A stretch of DNA of 64,000 nucleotides from Parvularcula sp. BBD 1991-13 (GTDB lineage Bacteria; Pseudomonadota; Alphaproteobacteria; Caulobacterales; Parvularculaceae), in assembly GCA_001657385.1 (NCBI GenBank), contig LYSZ01000013.1, forward strand, positions 1 to 64,000, written 5' to 3'. The number at the start of each line of letters is the position of its first letter. The first letter of the stretch is position 1. The notes beneath the pieces were generated by a model. It saw only the letters and a program-made list of their open reading frames with translations. It ran no database searches and was not told the origin of the DNA. Shown here one piece after another: positions 41,932 through 51,700 of the stretch. A program made the position numbers and the translations under genes.

Positions 41932-42560
41932 CCGGACACGACCTGATCGCCGTTATCGAGGGGTACGCCGCGATTTTCCATGAGCGCGACCTGAACGGGG
42001 ATATCGTCGCGCCGGGCGCGTTCACCGTGTCGCTCGCCGCCGGCCGGCCGGTCCGCATGCTCTATCAGCATGCAGCCGATACGCCGGTCGGGCGCTGGAC
42101 GGCGCTGCGCGAGGACGCGCGCGGTCTTTATGCGCGCGGCGAGATCCTCTTGTCGAGCGCCCATGGCCGCGAGGCGGCGGCCCTGGCGGCGGGCGGCGCC
42201 CTGGACGGCCTGTCGATCGGCTACAAAACGGTGCGCGCGGAGCCGGGCGCCCGCGGCGCGCGGCGTATTCTTCAGGCCGATCTCTGGGAAATTTCCCTCG
42301 TCACTTTTCCCATGGCGCCGGCGGCGCGGATCGATCGCATCCGCATGGCGCCGGACGTCCGGTCCGGTCAAGAAGCCTCCTTCCGACAGACCGGTCCGCA
42401 TCATAACGATCCCGACCCGGCATTTCAGTCGCAGAGCCGCCGCACGTTCCCCCGCGGCCGGCTCGGCGGGCGGGCGCCCCATATTCCCCACGCCGCGTCA
42501 TGGGGCGCCCGCCTCGCCGACACCCTGCGCGCGGCGGCGCAGCGCCTGTCAACATCATGA
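41928..42560 (+). CDS. GTA prohead protease (HK97/S78 family)
   Basis: The 210-residue protein has the S78 pattern: EGYAAIFHERDLNGDIVAPG, MLYQHAADTPVGRW with the catalytic His, DGLSIGYKTV with the catalytic Ser, and LWEISLVTFPMAPAA. It should trim the capsid protein delta domain. A basic, low-complexity tail of about 60 residues extends beyond the usual end. The ATG overlaps the preceding stop (ATGA). Confidence 0.92.
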   Translation: MTGHDLIAVIEGYAAIFHERDLNGDIVAPGAFTVSLAAGRPVRMLYQHAADTPVGRWTALREDARGLYARGEILLSSAHGREAAALAAGGALDGLSIGYKTVRAEPGARGARRILQADLWEISLVTFPMAPAARIDRIRMAPDVRSGQEASFRQTGPHHNDPDPAFQSQSRRTFPRGRLGGRAPHIPHAASWGARLADTLRAAAQRLSTS

Positions 42561-42588
42561 ACACCTCGTCAGCCCAAGGAGCAAAATC

Positions 42589-43839
42589 ATGACGATCGAA
42601 ACAAAAGCGGGCGCGCCCTATGACGCCCACCCCCACCACGCGGACCTGAAAGGCGCGATGCATGACTTTCTCGCCGCGTTCGAAGAATTCAAGCACGCCA
42701 ATGACGAGCGCCTCGACGCGCTGGAAAGCAAGCGGCGCGACGATGTCCTGCTCGCCGAAAAGGTCGACCGCCTCAACGCCGCGGTGACGGAGCACAAGGC
42801 GATGGCCGAAAACCTGGCGCTGAAAACCCGCCGGCCGCATCTTTCGGCGGCGGCGTCGGCGGAGCCCGATGAGCGCAAGGCCGCCTTTGCGCGCTACATG
42901 CGCGCCGGCGACGCGGCGGCCGTCGCGGCGCTGGAGGCGAAATCGCTGCATGCGGGAACCGACCCGGAGGGCGGTTATCTGGCCCCGGACGAAACCGAAC
43001 GCATGATCGAAGCCGCCGTCAGGGACATTTCGCCGATCCGGCAGATCGCCAGCGTGCGGCAGATCGGCGCCAACGTCTTCCGCAAGCCGGTGAGCCGCGG
43101 CGACGGGGTTGCGGGCTGGGTCGGCGAGACCGGCGCGCGGCTGGAAACGACGGCGCCCACGCTCACCGCCATCGATTTCCCGACAATGGAGCTGTACGCC
43201 ATGCCGGCGGCGAGCCAGGCGCTGCTCGACGACGCCATCGTCGATATCGAGCAGTGGCTCGCGGACGAGGTGCAGACCGAATTCGCCGTACAGGAATCGT
43301 CGGCGTTCATCAATGGCGACGGCCTGACCCAGCCCAAAGGGCTCCTGTCCTATTATACAATTACGGAGGAAAGCGGGCGTGCGGCCGACGAGCTTGGCTA
43401 TGTGGCGACCGGGGCCGCCGGCGCGTTTCCCGCCGCCAATCCGTCCGACATCCTCCTTGACCTGATCTATACGCCGAAGCAGGCCTACCGCGCGAACGGC
43501 CGGTTCCTCCTGAACCGCTCCACGCTCGCGGCCCTGCGCAAGTTCAAGGACGTCGACGGCAATTACCTGTGGCAGCCTTCGGCGCAACCGGGCGAGCCGG
43601 CGCGACTGATGGGCTATCCCGTGACCGAGGCGGAAGACATGCCGCCGATGGAAGACGGCGCCTGCGCCATCGCCTTCGGCGATTTCCGGCGCGCTTACCT
43701 CATCGTCGATCGCGTCGGCGTGCGCGTTCTGCGCGATCCGTATTCGGCAAAACCGTATGTCCTGTTCTACACCACCAAGCGCGTCGGCGGCGGCGTCCAG
43801 GACTTCGACGCCGTGAAGTTCCTGAAATTCGCCGCGTAA
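42589..43839 (+). CDS. GTA major capsid protein (HK97 fold)
   Basis: The 416-residue protein starts at ATG 42589 after AAGGAG. The first 95 or so residues form a coiled-coil delta domain (LAEKVDRLNAAVTEHKAMAE). The HK97 body follows, with GGYLAPDETERMIEAAVRDI, a long middle ending FINGDGLTQPKGLLSY, and the late segment GDFRRAYLIVDRVGVRVL. The protease encoded just upstream probably cuts near residues 85-90. This is the RcGTA gene 5 equivalent and the most abundant head protein. Confidence 0.94.
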   Translation: MTIETKAGAPYDAHPHHADLKGAMHDFLAAFEEFKHANDERLDALESKRRDDVLLAEKVDRLNAAVTEHKAMAENLALKTRRPHLSAAASAEPDERKAAFARYMRAGDAAAVAALEAKSLHAGTDPEGGYLAPDETERMIEAAVRDISPIRQIASVRQIGANVFRKPVSRGDGVAGWVGETGARLETTAPTLTAIDFPTMELYAMPAASQALLDDAIVDIEQWLADEVQTEFAVQESSAFINGDGLTQPKGLLSYYTITEESGRAADELGYVATGAAGAFPAANPSDILLDLIYTPKQAYRANGRFLLNRSTLAALRKFKDVDGNYLWQPSAQPGEPARLMGYPVTEAEDMPPMEDGACAIAFGDFRRAYLIVDRVGVRVLRDPYSAKPYVLFYTTKRVGGGVQDFDAVKFLKFAA

Positions 43840-43854
43840 GCCGATCTCCGTTTC

Positions 43855-43886
43855 GCCGTCATCCCGGCGTCGGCCGGGATGACGGC
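43855..43886. repeat. REP-like palindromic hairpin between capsid and gp6 genes
   Basis: GCCGTCATCCCGGC and GCCGGGATGACGGC form a perfect 14-bp stem around GTCG. It has no T tract. Palindromes with this GTCATCCCGG core are common dispersed elements in alphaproteobacteria. Between the capsid and gp6 genes it could protect the 3' end of the capsid message and lower readthrough. Confidence 0.75.
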
Positions 43887-43907
43887 ACAGCCGAAGGCAG
43901 TCCTTTC

Positions 43908-44465
43908 ATGACCCTGATCCTACTTGCGTCCGCGGCGACGGAGCCCGTCAGCCTCGACGCTTTCAAGTCCCACCTTCGCGTTACGCATACGGATGAAGAC
44001 CCCTTGATCGCCGGCGTGCTCGCCGCGGCGACGCGGGCGATCGAAGCGCGGACAGGCCTCGCCCTGTCGCCGCAGTCCTGGCGGATGACCGTCGACGCCG
44101 TTCCGGAAGAGACCCTGTTGCTGCCAGTCGCGCCCTGCGTGCGCATCGATGCGGTGAGCGTGACGGGGCCGGACGGCGAGACGGCGCCGGTGGCGGCGTC
44201 GCGGTACGAATTCGCGCCGGGATCGCCCGGCCGCCTGCGCCGGGCCGCGCCGTGGCCGCGCGTCGGACCGGCGATGGACGGGGTGCGGATCGATTTCACG
44301 GCGGGCTATGACGAAGGCGCGGCGCCGGCGCCGCTCCTGCAGGCGGTCAAGGCGCTTGCGGCGCATTTTTACGAAACCCGCGCAAGCGTCAGCGGCGAGC
44401 GGCCCTATTCGACGCCGCAATCGGTGGATGCGCTGATCGCGCCTTACGCTCAGGTGCGATTATGA
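43908..44465 (+). CDS. GTA gp6-like head-tail connector (phiE125 gp8 type)
   Basis: The 185-residue protein begins with TEPVSLDAFKSHLRVTHTDE and has VLAAATRAIEARTGLALSPQ and the later VRIDFTAGYDEG. This is the phage connector family (phiE125 gp8) found as gene 6 in GTA clusters. It should form the ring below the portal. The last codons overlap the start of the next gene (ATGA). Confidence 0.88.
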   Translation: MTLILLASAATEPVSLDAFKSHLRVTHTDEDPLIAGVLAAATRAIEARTGLALSPQSWRMTVDAVPEETLLLPVAPCVRIDAVSVTGPDGETAPVAASRYEFAPGSPGRLRRAAPWPRVGPAMDGVRIDFTAGYDEGAAPAPLLQAVKALAAHFYETRASVSGERPYSTPQSVDALIAPYAQVRL

Positions 44466-44776
44466 TCGGGGGCATGCGTCACAAGGCGACGCTGTTGCTG
44501 CCCCGGCGCGATCCGGACGACGCCGGCGGCGCCGCGCGGGGCTGGACCGAGGGGCCCGCGGTCTGGGCCGGGATCGAGCGTCTCGGCGCGACGCGGGACT
44601 ATTCGGGCGAGCGCGTAAACAAACTCCGACGCATCGAGGCGCTCATCCGTTATCGGAGCGATATCGATCTGACCATGGGGCTTCGCGCCGATGGCGTCGA
44701 TTATGAAATCGTCAGTATAGAGGGCGACGGCGAGGGAAAGCGCCTGACCCTGATTTGCGAGGAGACGCGGCGATGA
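44462..44776 (+). CDS. GTA head-tail adaptor (SPP1 gp16/HK97 gp10-like family)
   Basis: The 104-residue protein starts MIGGMRHKATLLLPRRDPDD and carries the beta-rich pattern AVWAGIERLG and YSGERVNKLRRIEALIRYRS, then DYEIVSIEGDGEGKRLTLIC, typical of phage head closure proteins. Overlaps with genes on both sides (ATGA twice) show coupled translation. Confidence 0.88.
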   Translation: MIGGMRHKATLLLPRRDPDDAGGAARGWTEGPAVWAGIERLGATRDYSGERVNKLRRIEALIRYRSDIDLTMGLRADGVDYEIVSIEGDGEGKRLTLICEETRR

Positions 44777-45180
44777 GCGACGCGATCTGGGCGCTGCAAT
44801 GCGCCATGTACAAGGCCCTTTGCGCCGCGCCGGAGGTAAAGGCGCTGCTGGGCGAGCCGGCGCGCATTTACGACGACCCCCCTGAAGGCGCCGAGTTGGC
44901 TTACCTCGTCATCGGTCCGACCCAGATTTCCGACTGGAGCGGCGTCGACCGGGGGCTTCGCCACGATCTGCGCCTGCATGCCTATTCCGCCTATGCGGGA
45001 CGCCGGGAAATCAAGACCATCATGGGCGCCGTTTACGACGTTCTGCACGATGCGGCGTTTCCCGTGGACGGTCATCGCCTGGTCAACATGCGGTTCGTTT
45101 TCGCGGACGCGGTGCGCCGCCGGGACGGCGGCGCCTATCACGGCGTCATGCGCTATCGCGCCGTCACTCAGCCACTTTAA
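44773..45180 (+). CDS. GTA gp8, DUF3168 tail terminator-like protein
   Basis: The 135-residue protein matches DUF3168: MSDAIWALQCAMYKALCAAP, YLVIGPTQISDWSGVDRGLR, HDLRLHAYSAYAGRREIKTI and the late YHGVMRYRAVTQPL. Members cap the tail tube. It lies between the adaptor and the major tail protein, the normal GTA order. Confidence 0.9.
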   Translation: MSDAIWALQCAMYKALCAAPEVKALLGEPARIYDDPPEGAELAYLVIGPTQISDWSGVDRGLRHDLRLHAYSAYAGRREIKTIMGAVYDVLHDAAFPVDGHRLVNMRFVFADAVRRRDGGAYHGVMRYRAVTQPL

Positions 45181-45192
45181 GGAGGTCGCATT

Positions 45193-45606
45193 ATGTCGGC
45201 GCAAAGAGGAAAAGACATTCTGTTGAAAATCGAAGACGGCGGCGGGAATTTTTCGTCAGTCGCCGGACTGCGCACCCGCACCATGTCGCTGAACGCCGCG
45301 ACGGTGGACATCACCCACGCGCAGTCGGCGGGCGGCTGGCGCGAATTGCTGGCGGACGCGGGCGCGCGCCAGGCGTCGGTGTCCGGGGCGGGCGTGTTCA
45401 TCAGCGGCGCGGCGGCGGAGACGATCCGGGCGGCGTTTTTCGCCGGCGACATCAGGCGCTGGGAAATCGTCGTGCCGGGGCTCGGCCGCCTGAAGGGGCC
45501 GTTCCAGATCGCCAATCTCGATTACGCCGGCGACCACGACGGCGAGGCGACCATGGCGCTGGCGCTGGAATCGGCCGGCGCGCTCGTTTTCGAGCCGGAG
45601 GCCTAA
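45193..45606 (+). CDS. GTA major tail protein (gp9)
   Basis: The 137-residue protein starts after AAGGAGG and reads MSAQRGKDILLKIEDGGG, then VAGLRTRTMSLNAATVDITH, and ends with YAGDHDGEATMALALESAGA. This is the TP901-1-like tube protein of GTA clusters, which polymerises into the tail. Confidence 0.92.
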   Translation: MSAQRGKDILLKIEDGGGNFSSVAGLRTRTMSLNAATVDITHAQSAGGWRELLADAGARQASVSGAGVFISGAAAETIRAAFFAGDIRRWEIVVPGLGRLKGPFQIANLDYAGDHDGEATMALALESAGALVFEPEA

Positions 45607-45608
45607 CC

Positions 45609-45938
45609 ATGCCCCATCCCCGAGGCGACGCGTTCCTGCGGATCAACGGCGAGGAGAAGCGCCTGCGGCTGACGCTCGGCGCGCTCGCGGACATCGAAGC
45701 GGCGTTCGGCGGCGATGTGGAGACGCTGAAGGCGCGGCTTGCGCGACCGCGGGCGGGAGACGTCATCGTCATCCTGCATGCGCTCATCGCCGGCGGCGGC
45801 GCCGCGGTCAGCATCGATGCGCTGAAGGCGAGCGATATCGACATCGCCGCCGCCGCCGCCGCCATCGCCGAGGCGTTCAGCGCCGTCGGAGCGGACGGCG
45901 AGGGGGCGCCGGGAAAGTCCCGTTCGGGGGCGGCGTGA
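45609..45938 (+). CDS. GTA gp10 family protein
   Basis: The 109-residue protein (PRGDAFLRINGEEKRLRLTL, GALADIEAAFGGDVETLKAR) matches the GTA gene 10 family (GTA-gp10), thought to act as a tail assembly chaperone or gene-transfer-specific factor. Its stop overlaps the GTG of the next gene (GTGA). Confidence 0.88.
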   Translation: MPHPRGDAFLRINGEEKRLRLTLGALADIEAAFGGDVETLKARLARPRAGDVIVILHALIAGGGAAVSIDALKASDIDIAAAAAAIAEAFSAVGADGEGAPGKSRSGAA

Positions 45939-46120
45939 GCGCATGGCGCGCGTTCTTCGCGGCGGCGGTGCTTCGCTTCGGGCTGTCGCCGGGCGATGTC
46001 TGGGCGTTGTCCGTCGGCGAATGGCTGGCGCTGGCCGACGCCGCGGGAGACGGCGCGGCCGCCCTGACCGGGGCGGAACTGACATTCCTTGTTCAACAGT
46101 ATCCGGATGAAACATCATGA
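45935..46120 (+). CDS. GTA gp10.1-like tail assembly chaperone
   Basis: The 61-residue protein starts with GTG at 45935 and reads MSAWRAFFAAAVLRFGLSPG, then WALSVGEWLALADAAG. It fits the small DUF-type phage tail assembly chaperones that precede the tape measure gene. The overlap at both ends supports it despite its size. Confidence 0.82.
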   Translation: MSAWRAFFAAAVLRFGLSPGDVWALSVGEWLALADAAGDGAAALTGAELTFLVQQYPDETS

Positions 46121-46722
46121 GTGAAACCGTCAATGTCGCCATCGACGCATCGGGCCTCGGCGCCGGCGTCGAGGAAGCCGCCGCGCAGGTCGAGCGCGCC
46201 GTCGCCGAACGGATCGTGCCGGCGGCCCTGCTGATCGAGGACGCGTTCACGCTTGCGGGGCGCTCGATCCAGTCCAGCCTCGCCCGCGCCGCGCAAAGCG
46301 GAACGCTGTCCCTCGACAAGCTGACGCGGGCGCTGACGCGCGATCTCGGCCGGTTCGCCATCGACGCGCTTGTCCGCCGCCCGGTGCAGGGGCTTGTCTC
46401 CGGTCTCCTGTCGGCGCCCTTTGGCGGGGCGCGGGCCGCGGGCGGGTTCGCCGCCGCGGGGCAGTCCTTCCTGGTGGGCGAGCGCGGGCCGGAGCTTTTC
46501 ACCCCCGCCGGCTCGGGCATGGTCAGCCCCCTGAGCGGCGGCCCGGGCGGCCTCGGCGCACTGGGCGCATTGGGCGCGCTGGGCGGGGCGCGGCGCGGCG
46601 GCGGACTCACCGTCAACATCTCCCTGCCGGGCGTGACGGATGCGGACAGCTTTCAGCGGTCGAGCACCCAGATCGCCGCCGCGCTGGCCCGCGCCGTGGG
46701 CCGCGGTCAACGAAACCTCTAG
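46117..46722 (+). CDS. GTA tape measure protein (gp11, short)
   Basis: The 201-residue protein is short for a tape measure, as in RcGTA, matching a short tail. It has an N-terminal helix region (LIEDAFTLAGRSIQSSLARA), a middle typical of phage lambda-type tape measures (ALVRRPVQGLVSGLLSAPFG; FLVGERGPELFTPAGSGMVS) and a Gly-rich repeat GALGALGALGG. The ATG overlaps the preceding stop. Confidence 0.86.
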   Translation: MSETVNVAIDASGLGAGVEEAAAQVERAVAERIVPAALLIEDAFTLAGRSIQSSLARAAQSGTLSLDKLTRALTRDLGRFAIDALVRRPVQGLVSGLLSAPFGGARAAGGFAAAGQSFLVGERGPELFTPAGSGMVSPLSGGPGGLGALGALGALGGARRGGGLTVNISLPGVTDADSFQRSSTQIAAALARAVGRGQRNL

Positions 46723-46758
46723 CGGCGTTCCGCGCCGCGTCATCAGGAAGAGACCGCC

Positions 46759-47391
46759 ATGTCGTTCCACGAAGTCCTGTTCCCCGTCGACATCGCCTTC
46801 AATTCGGAAGGCGGGCCGACCCGCCGTACGGAAATCGTCGCCCTCGTCTCCGGCCATGAGGAGCGCAACGCCCCCTGGGCCGGATCGCGCCGCGCGTTCA
46901 ACGCCGGCTACGGGGTCAAGTCGCTGGCCGACATCGAACAGGTCGTCGCCTTCTTCGAGGCGCGCTGCGGGCGGCTCTACGGCTTCCGGTTCCGCGATCC
47001 GTTCGACTTCAAGAGCGGCCCCGCCGCCGCGTCTCCCGGCGCCGGCGATCAGACGCTGGGGCAGGGCGACGGCGGCGCGACGCAATTCCAACTGGTGAAA
47101 CGCTACGCCTCAGGCCCCGCATCCTATGCGCGCCGGATCGCCAAGCCCGTCGCCGGCTCGGTCCGCGCGGCGGTCGACGGCGAGGAGATCAAGCCCGGGG
47201 AGGATTTTTCCGTGAACGAGACGAGCGGCCTCCTCTCCCTCGCCGCGCCGCCGCCGCCGGGAGCGGCGGTGACCGCCGGGTTCCTGTTCGACACGCCGGT
47301 TCGTTTTGATACGGATGAGTTGCGCGTCAACATGGCCGCCTTCAAGGCCGGCGACATTCCGTCGATCCCGTTGATCGAGGTGCTGGTCTGA
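46759..47391 (+). CDS. GTA gp12, DUF2460 distal tail protein
   Basis: The 210-residue protein matches DUF2460: FHEVLFPVDIAFNSEGGPTR, RAFNAGYGVKSLADIEQVVA, LYGFRFRDPFDFKSG and the ending FKAGDIPSIPLIEVLV. It is the distal tail protein of GTA particles. The next gene starts at the last base of its stop. Confidence 0.93.
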   Translation: MSFHEVLFPVDIAFNSEGGPTRRTEIVALVSGHEERNAPWAGSRRAFNAGYGVKSLADIEQVVAFFEARCGRLYGFRFRDPFDFKSGPAAASPGAGDQTLGQGDGGATQFQLVKRYASGPASYARRIAKPVAGSVRAAVDGEEIKPGEDFSVNETSGLLSLAAPPPPGAAVTAGFLFDTPVRFDTDELRVNMAAFKAGDIPSIPLIEVLV

Positions 47392-48269
47392 TGCGCGCGC
47401 TCGATCCCGATCTCAAAGCCCATCTTGAAACCGGCGCGACGACCTTGTGCACCTGCTGGCGGATCGCGCGACGCGACGGCGTCGAGATCGGCTTCACCGA
47501 TCACGACCGGACGCTGAATTTCGGCGGCCTGACATACGCGCCCGACAGCGGCGCATCGGGCGCCGCACTCGCCTCCAGCGCCGATCTCGCGGTCGACAAT
47601 ACGGAGATCGAGGGCGCGCTCAGCGCGGACGCCCTGTCGGGGGCGGATCTCGCCGCCGGACGTTATGACGGCGCCGTGGTGGAGATTTTCCGCGTCAACT
47701 GGGCCGCGCCGCCGCAGCGGGTGCTCCTCAAGACAGGAACGATCGGCGAGGTGCGCCGGGACGGGGCGGCGTTTCGCGCGGAACTGCGCGGCGGCGCCGT
47801 CCGGCTCGACCAGCCGACGGGCCGGGTTTATCAGCGATTGTGCGACGTCAATCTCGGCTCGGCGCCATGCGGCGTCGACGTGACCGCGCCGGCCTATGCG
47901 TGCGAAGGCGCGGTCGCCGCGCTGTTCGACGCCCAGAGTTTTTCGGCAAGCGGATTTTCCGGATACGATGAAGGCTGGTTCGCTCACGGATTGCTGACAT
48001 GGCTGAGCGGGCGAAACGCCGGCGCGACGGCGCATATCAAGGCGCAGTCCGCCGCCGGCGCGATCTCGCTCTGGCGCCCGCCGGGAGCGCCCGTCGCCGC
48101 CGGCGACGCCTTCGCCGCGACGGCGGGGTGCGACAAGCGCCTTTCCACCTGCCGGGAAAAATTCTCAAACGGGCTGAATTTTCGGGGGTTCCCGCACATG
48201 CCCGGCAACGACGCGGCGATGTCCTATCCCCTGCGCGGCGAACCCAATGACGGAGGCAAACGCCGATGA
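47391..48269 (+). CDS. GTA gp13, DUF2163 tail hub protein
   Basis: The 292-residue protein matches DUF2163: LKAHLETGATTLCTCWRIAR, DGVEIGFTDHDRTLNFGGLT, and the C-terminal CDKRLSTCREKFSNGLNFRG with paired Cys that may bind iron or form disulfides. It belongs to the baseplate hub. Its end overlaps the peptidase gene. Confidence 0.93.
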   Translation: MRALDPDLKAHLETGATTLCTCWRIARRDGVEIGFTDHDRTLNFGGLTYAPDSGASGAALASSADLAVDNTEIEGALSADALSGADLAAGRYDGAVVEIFRVNWAAPPQRVLLKTGTIGEVRRDGAAFRAELRGGAVRLDQPTGRVYQRLCDVNLGSAPCGVDVTAPAYACEGAVAALFDAQSFSASGFSGYDEGWFAHGLLTWLSGRNAGATAHIKAQSAAGAISLWRPPGAPVAAGDAFAATAGCDKRLSTCREKFSNGLNFRGFPHMPGNDAAMSYPLRGEPNDGGKRR

Positions 48270-48760
48270 CCGACGCGCCTGAATTCGCCGCCTCATTCGC
48301 CGCGCCCCCATTCGCCGCAACCGTGTCGCGGCGCCAGGTGATCGATGCGGCCCGCGGCTGGATCGGCACGCCCTATGTGCACCAGGCCAGCGCGAAGGGC
48401 GCGGGCTGCGACTGTCTCGGCCTCGTGCGCGGCGTCTGGCGCGAGCTTTACGGCGCGGAGCCCGAGGCGCCTCCGCCCTACACGCCGGACTGGAGTGAGC
48501 GCCATTGGCGGGACGGGGGCGAACCGCTGCTTGAAGCCGCGCGGCGGCGCCTGCGTGCGCGCGACCGGCGCCGCGCCGAGGCGGGAGACGTGATCGTCTT
48601 TCGCGTCGTGCGGGACGGTCCGGCGAAACACTGCGCGATTGCATCCGATACGGATCGTTTCATTCACGCCTATGCCGGCCGCGCAGTCGTCGAGACCTGG
48701 ATGAACCGCTGGTGGCGGGCGCGGATCGCAGGCGTTTTCAGCTTTCCGGGAACTGAATAA
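48266..48760 (+). CDS. GTA gp14, NlpC/P60 cell-wall peptidase
   Basis: The 164-residue protein has the NlpC/P60 pattern: ARGWIGTPYVHQASAKGAGC, then CDCLGLVRGVW with the catalytic Cys at about residue 50, and RDGPAKHCAIASD with the catalytic His. It should cut peptidoglycan during DNA entry. Adjacent genes overlap on both sides. Confidence 0.92.
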   Translation: MTDAPEFAASFAAPPFAATVSRRQVIDAARGWIGTPYVHQASAKGAGCDCLGLVRGVWRELYGAEPEAPPPYTPDWSERHWRDGGEPLLEAARRRLRARDRRRAEAGDVIVFRVVRDGPAKHCAIASDTDRFIHAYAGRAVVETWMNRWWRARIAGVFSFPGTE

Positions 48761-51700
48761 TGGCGCAACTCATCATCACCGCCGCTTCGAGCCTGGGCGG
48801 GGCCGTCGCCCGGTCCGGCATCGGGTCTTTCCTCGCGCGCACCGCTGCGACGACCGCGGGGGCGTACGCCGCCGGGTATGCGGAGCGGCTGATTTTCGGG
48901 CCTCAGAAACGCGCGGTCGAAGGGCCGAGGCTCAACAGCTTTTCGGTGCAGGCCGCGCAGGAGGGCGCGCCGGTGCTGCGCGTTTACGGGCGCGCGCGGG
49001 TCTCCGGCCAGTTGATCTGGGCGGCCAATTTCAAGGAGACGGCGTCTGAAACGGCGCAGGCCGCCGGCGGCAAGGGCGCGCGGGCGACGTCGCAGACAAC
49101 CTATACGGAGTATCTTTATTCGATTTCCCTCGCCGTCGGCCTGTGCGAGGGCGAGATCGACCGCGTCGGCCGCGTCTGGGCCGATGGCAAGCCCTTCGAT
49201 TTGTCGCGCCACAACGTGCGCATTTACAGGGGAACGCAAACCCAGCGTCCCGACGGCCTGATCGAGGCGATCGAGGGCGCCGGCGCGGTTCCCGGTTTTC
49301 GCGGACTCGCCTATGTGGTTTTCGAGGACCTGCCGCTGAAGGATTTCGGCAACCGCATCCCGCAGTTTTCCTTTGAAGTGGAAAAGTCCCTGCGCCGCAA
49401 CGATCCGGCCGCGCTGGAAAACGTCCTGACGGCCGTTTCGGTCATTCCCGGTTCTGGAGAATTCGTCTACGGAACGACGCCGGTGATGCGCCAGGTCGCG
49501 GAAGGCGAGACCGTCTCCGAGAACCGTCATAACGCAAGCGGCCTCGCCGATTTCGTCGCCTCCCTGGACGCGCTGACGGAAACCGCGCCGAACCTGAAAC
49601 ACGTTTCGCTCGTCGTCTCCTGGTTCGCAACCTCGCTCGACGCGGGCGCCTGCGCGGTGCGGCCGGGCGTGGCCGCGCCGGTCAAGACCACGAGCCCCTA
49701 TGAGTGGCGGGCGGGCGGCGTCGGCCGCGCCGGGGCGCATCTTGTCTCCGCCGTCGACGGCGCGCCGGCCTATGGCGGCACGCCGGCCGACCGGGCCGTC
49801 GTCGAGGCGATCCGGGAGCTGAAGGCGCGCGGCCTGACGGTGATGTTTCATCCGTTCATTCTCATGGACGCGCCCGGTTATCCGTGGCGCGGGCGCATCG
49901 GCGTCGGCGCGGCGGACGGAACCGCGGGCGCCGCCGACGCCGCGGCGCGGTTCTTCGGCGCCGCCGCTCCCGGCGACTTCGCCGCCGGGACCGACGAGGT
50001 GACGTATCACGGTCCGGCGGAGTGGTCGTTCCGGCGCATGATCCTGCATTACGCACATTTGTGCGCCCTCGCGGGCGGGGTCGACGCCTTTCTTCTCGGG
50101 TCGGAGCTTCGCGGCCTCACCACCGCGCGCGACGGCGCCGGCGCGTACCCGGCGGTGGCGATGCTGAAGGCGCTGGCGGCGGACGTCCGAGCGGCGGCGG
50201 GCGCTGCGACGGAGATTTCCTATGCCGCCGACTGGTCGGAATATTTCGGTCATCAGCCGGCGGACGAGCCGGGCGGGCTGATGTTTCACCTCGACGATCT
50301 GTGGAGCGATCCGAACATCGACTTCATCGGCGTCGACAACTACATGCCGCTCGCCGACTGGCGCGACGGCGTCGGCCATCGCGACGCGCTTGGCGGCGCG
50401 CGGGGACCTTACGACCGCGACTATCTCATGGGCAATATCCGCGGCGGCGAGGGCTTCGACTGGTTCTACGCCGACGCCGCCGCGCGCGACGCGCAGGACC
50501 GCACGCCGATCACGGACGGCGCCCATGGCGAGCCCTGGATCTGGCGCTACAAGGATCTGTGGAACTGGTGGGCGAACCCGCATCATCACCGGCCGGGCGG
50601 GGTGCGCGCGCCCGGACCGACGGCCTGGGTTCCGGCGTCCAAGCCGATCGTCTTTACCGAGACGGGATGTCCGGCCGTCGACAAGGGCGCGAACCAGCCC
50701 AATGTGTTCCTCGATCCGAAAAGCGCCGAAAGCGCCGCGCCGCACTATTCCAGCGGCGCGCGGGACGACGCCGCCCAGCGCAGCGCCCTGGAGGCGCAGG
50801 CCGCGTTCTGGCGCGACCCCGCCAACAATCCCGTATCCTCCGTCTATGGCGGGCCGATGGTCGCCGCGGAGAGGCAGTATGTCTGGGCCTATGACGCGCG
50901 CCCGTTTCCCGATTTTCCCGCCCGCGCCGACGTCTGGAGCGACGGGGCGAACTGGGAGACCGGCCACTGGCTGAACGGGCGGCTGGGGCGCGCGCCCCTC
51001 GGCCTGCTCGTCTCGGCGCTGGCGGCGGAAGGCGGCGTCGGCGATGCGTCCGCGGACCGCCTGGAAGGCGTGCTCGCCGGTTATGTGGTCGACCGGCCGC
51101 TCTCGGTGCGCGAAATGATCGACGGTCTCGCCGAGGTCTATCAGTTCGACATTGTCGAGACGGGCGCGGGGCTGCGCTTTCAGCCGCGCCACGGGGCGCC
51201 GGTGATGACGCTGGACGCGGGCGCGCTTGTCGAGCGGCGCGAGGGGGCGTTTTCCCTCGTCCTCGGTGAAGAAAGCGAGCGCCCGGCCGCCTTTCGCCTC
51301 GGCTTCCTCGACGAGGCCGCGGACTTTGCGCCGGCGGTGGTCGAGGCGCGCGATCCCGGCGCCGCGCCGGTGCGCCAGGTCGGCGTCGACATCGCCGCGG
51401 CGATCCCCGCGGCGGAGGCCGAGGCGCGGGCGCGCTCCATCCTGGCGGACGCCTGGGTGATGCGCGAGACCCTGTCCCTGAGCCTGCCGCCCTCGGCGCT
51501 GGCGCTGGAGCCGGGGGACGCGATGGTCCTGACCGATCTCGGCGCGGATCGCGCGTATCGGGTTACGGACATCACCGACGGTGCCGCGCGCGAAGTCGAC
51601 CTCGTCCGCGTCGCGCCGCCGGTCTATAACGCGCCGGCCCGCGCGGGCGGGTTCGCCGGGCTTCCCGCCGCGCCGGTTTACGGCCCGCCGCTCTGGGCGC

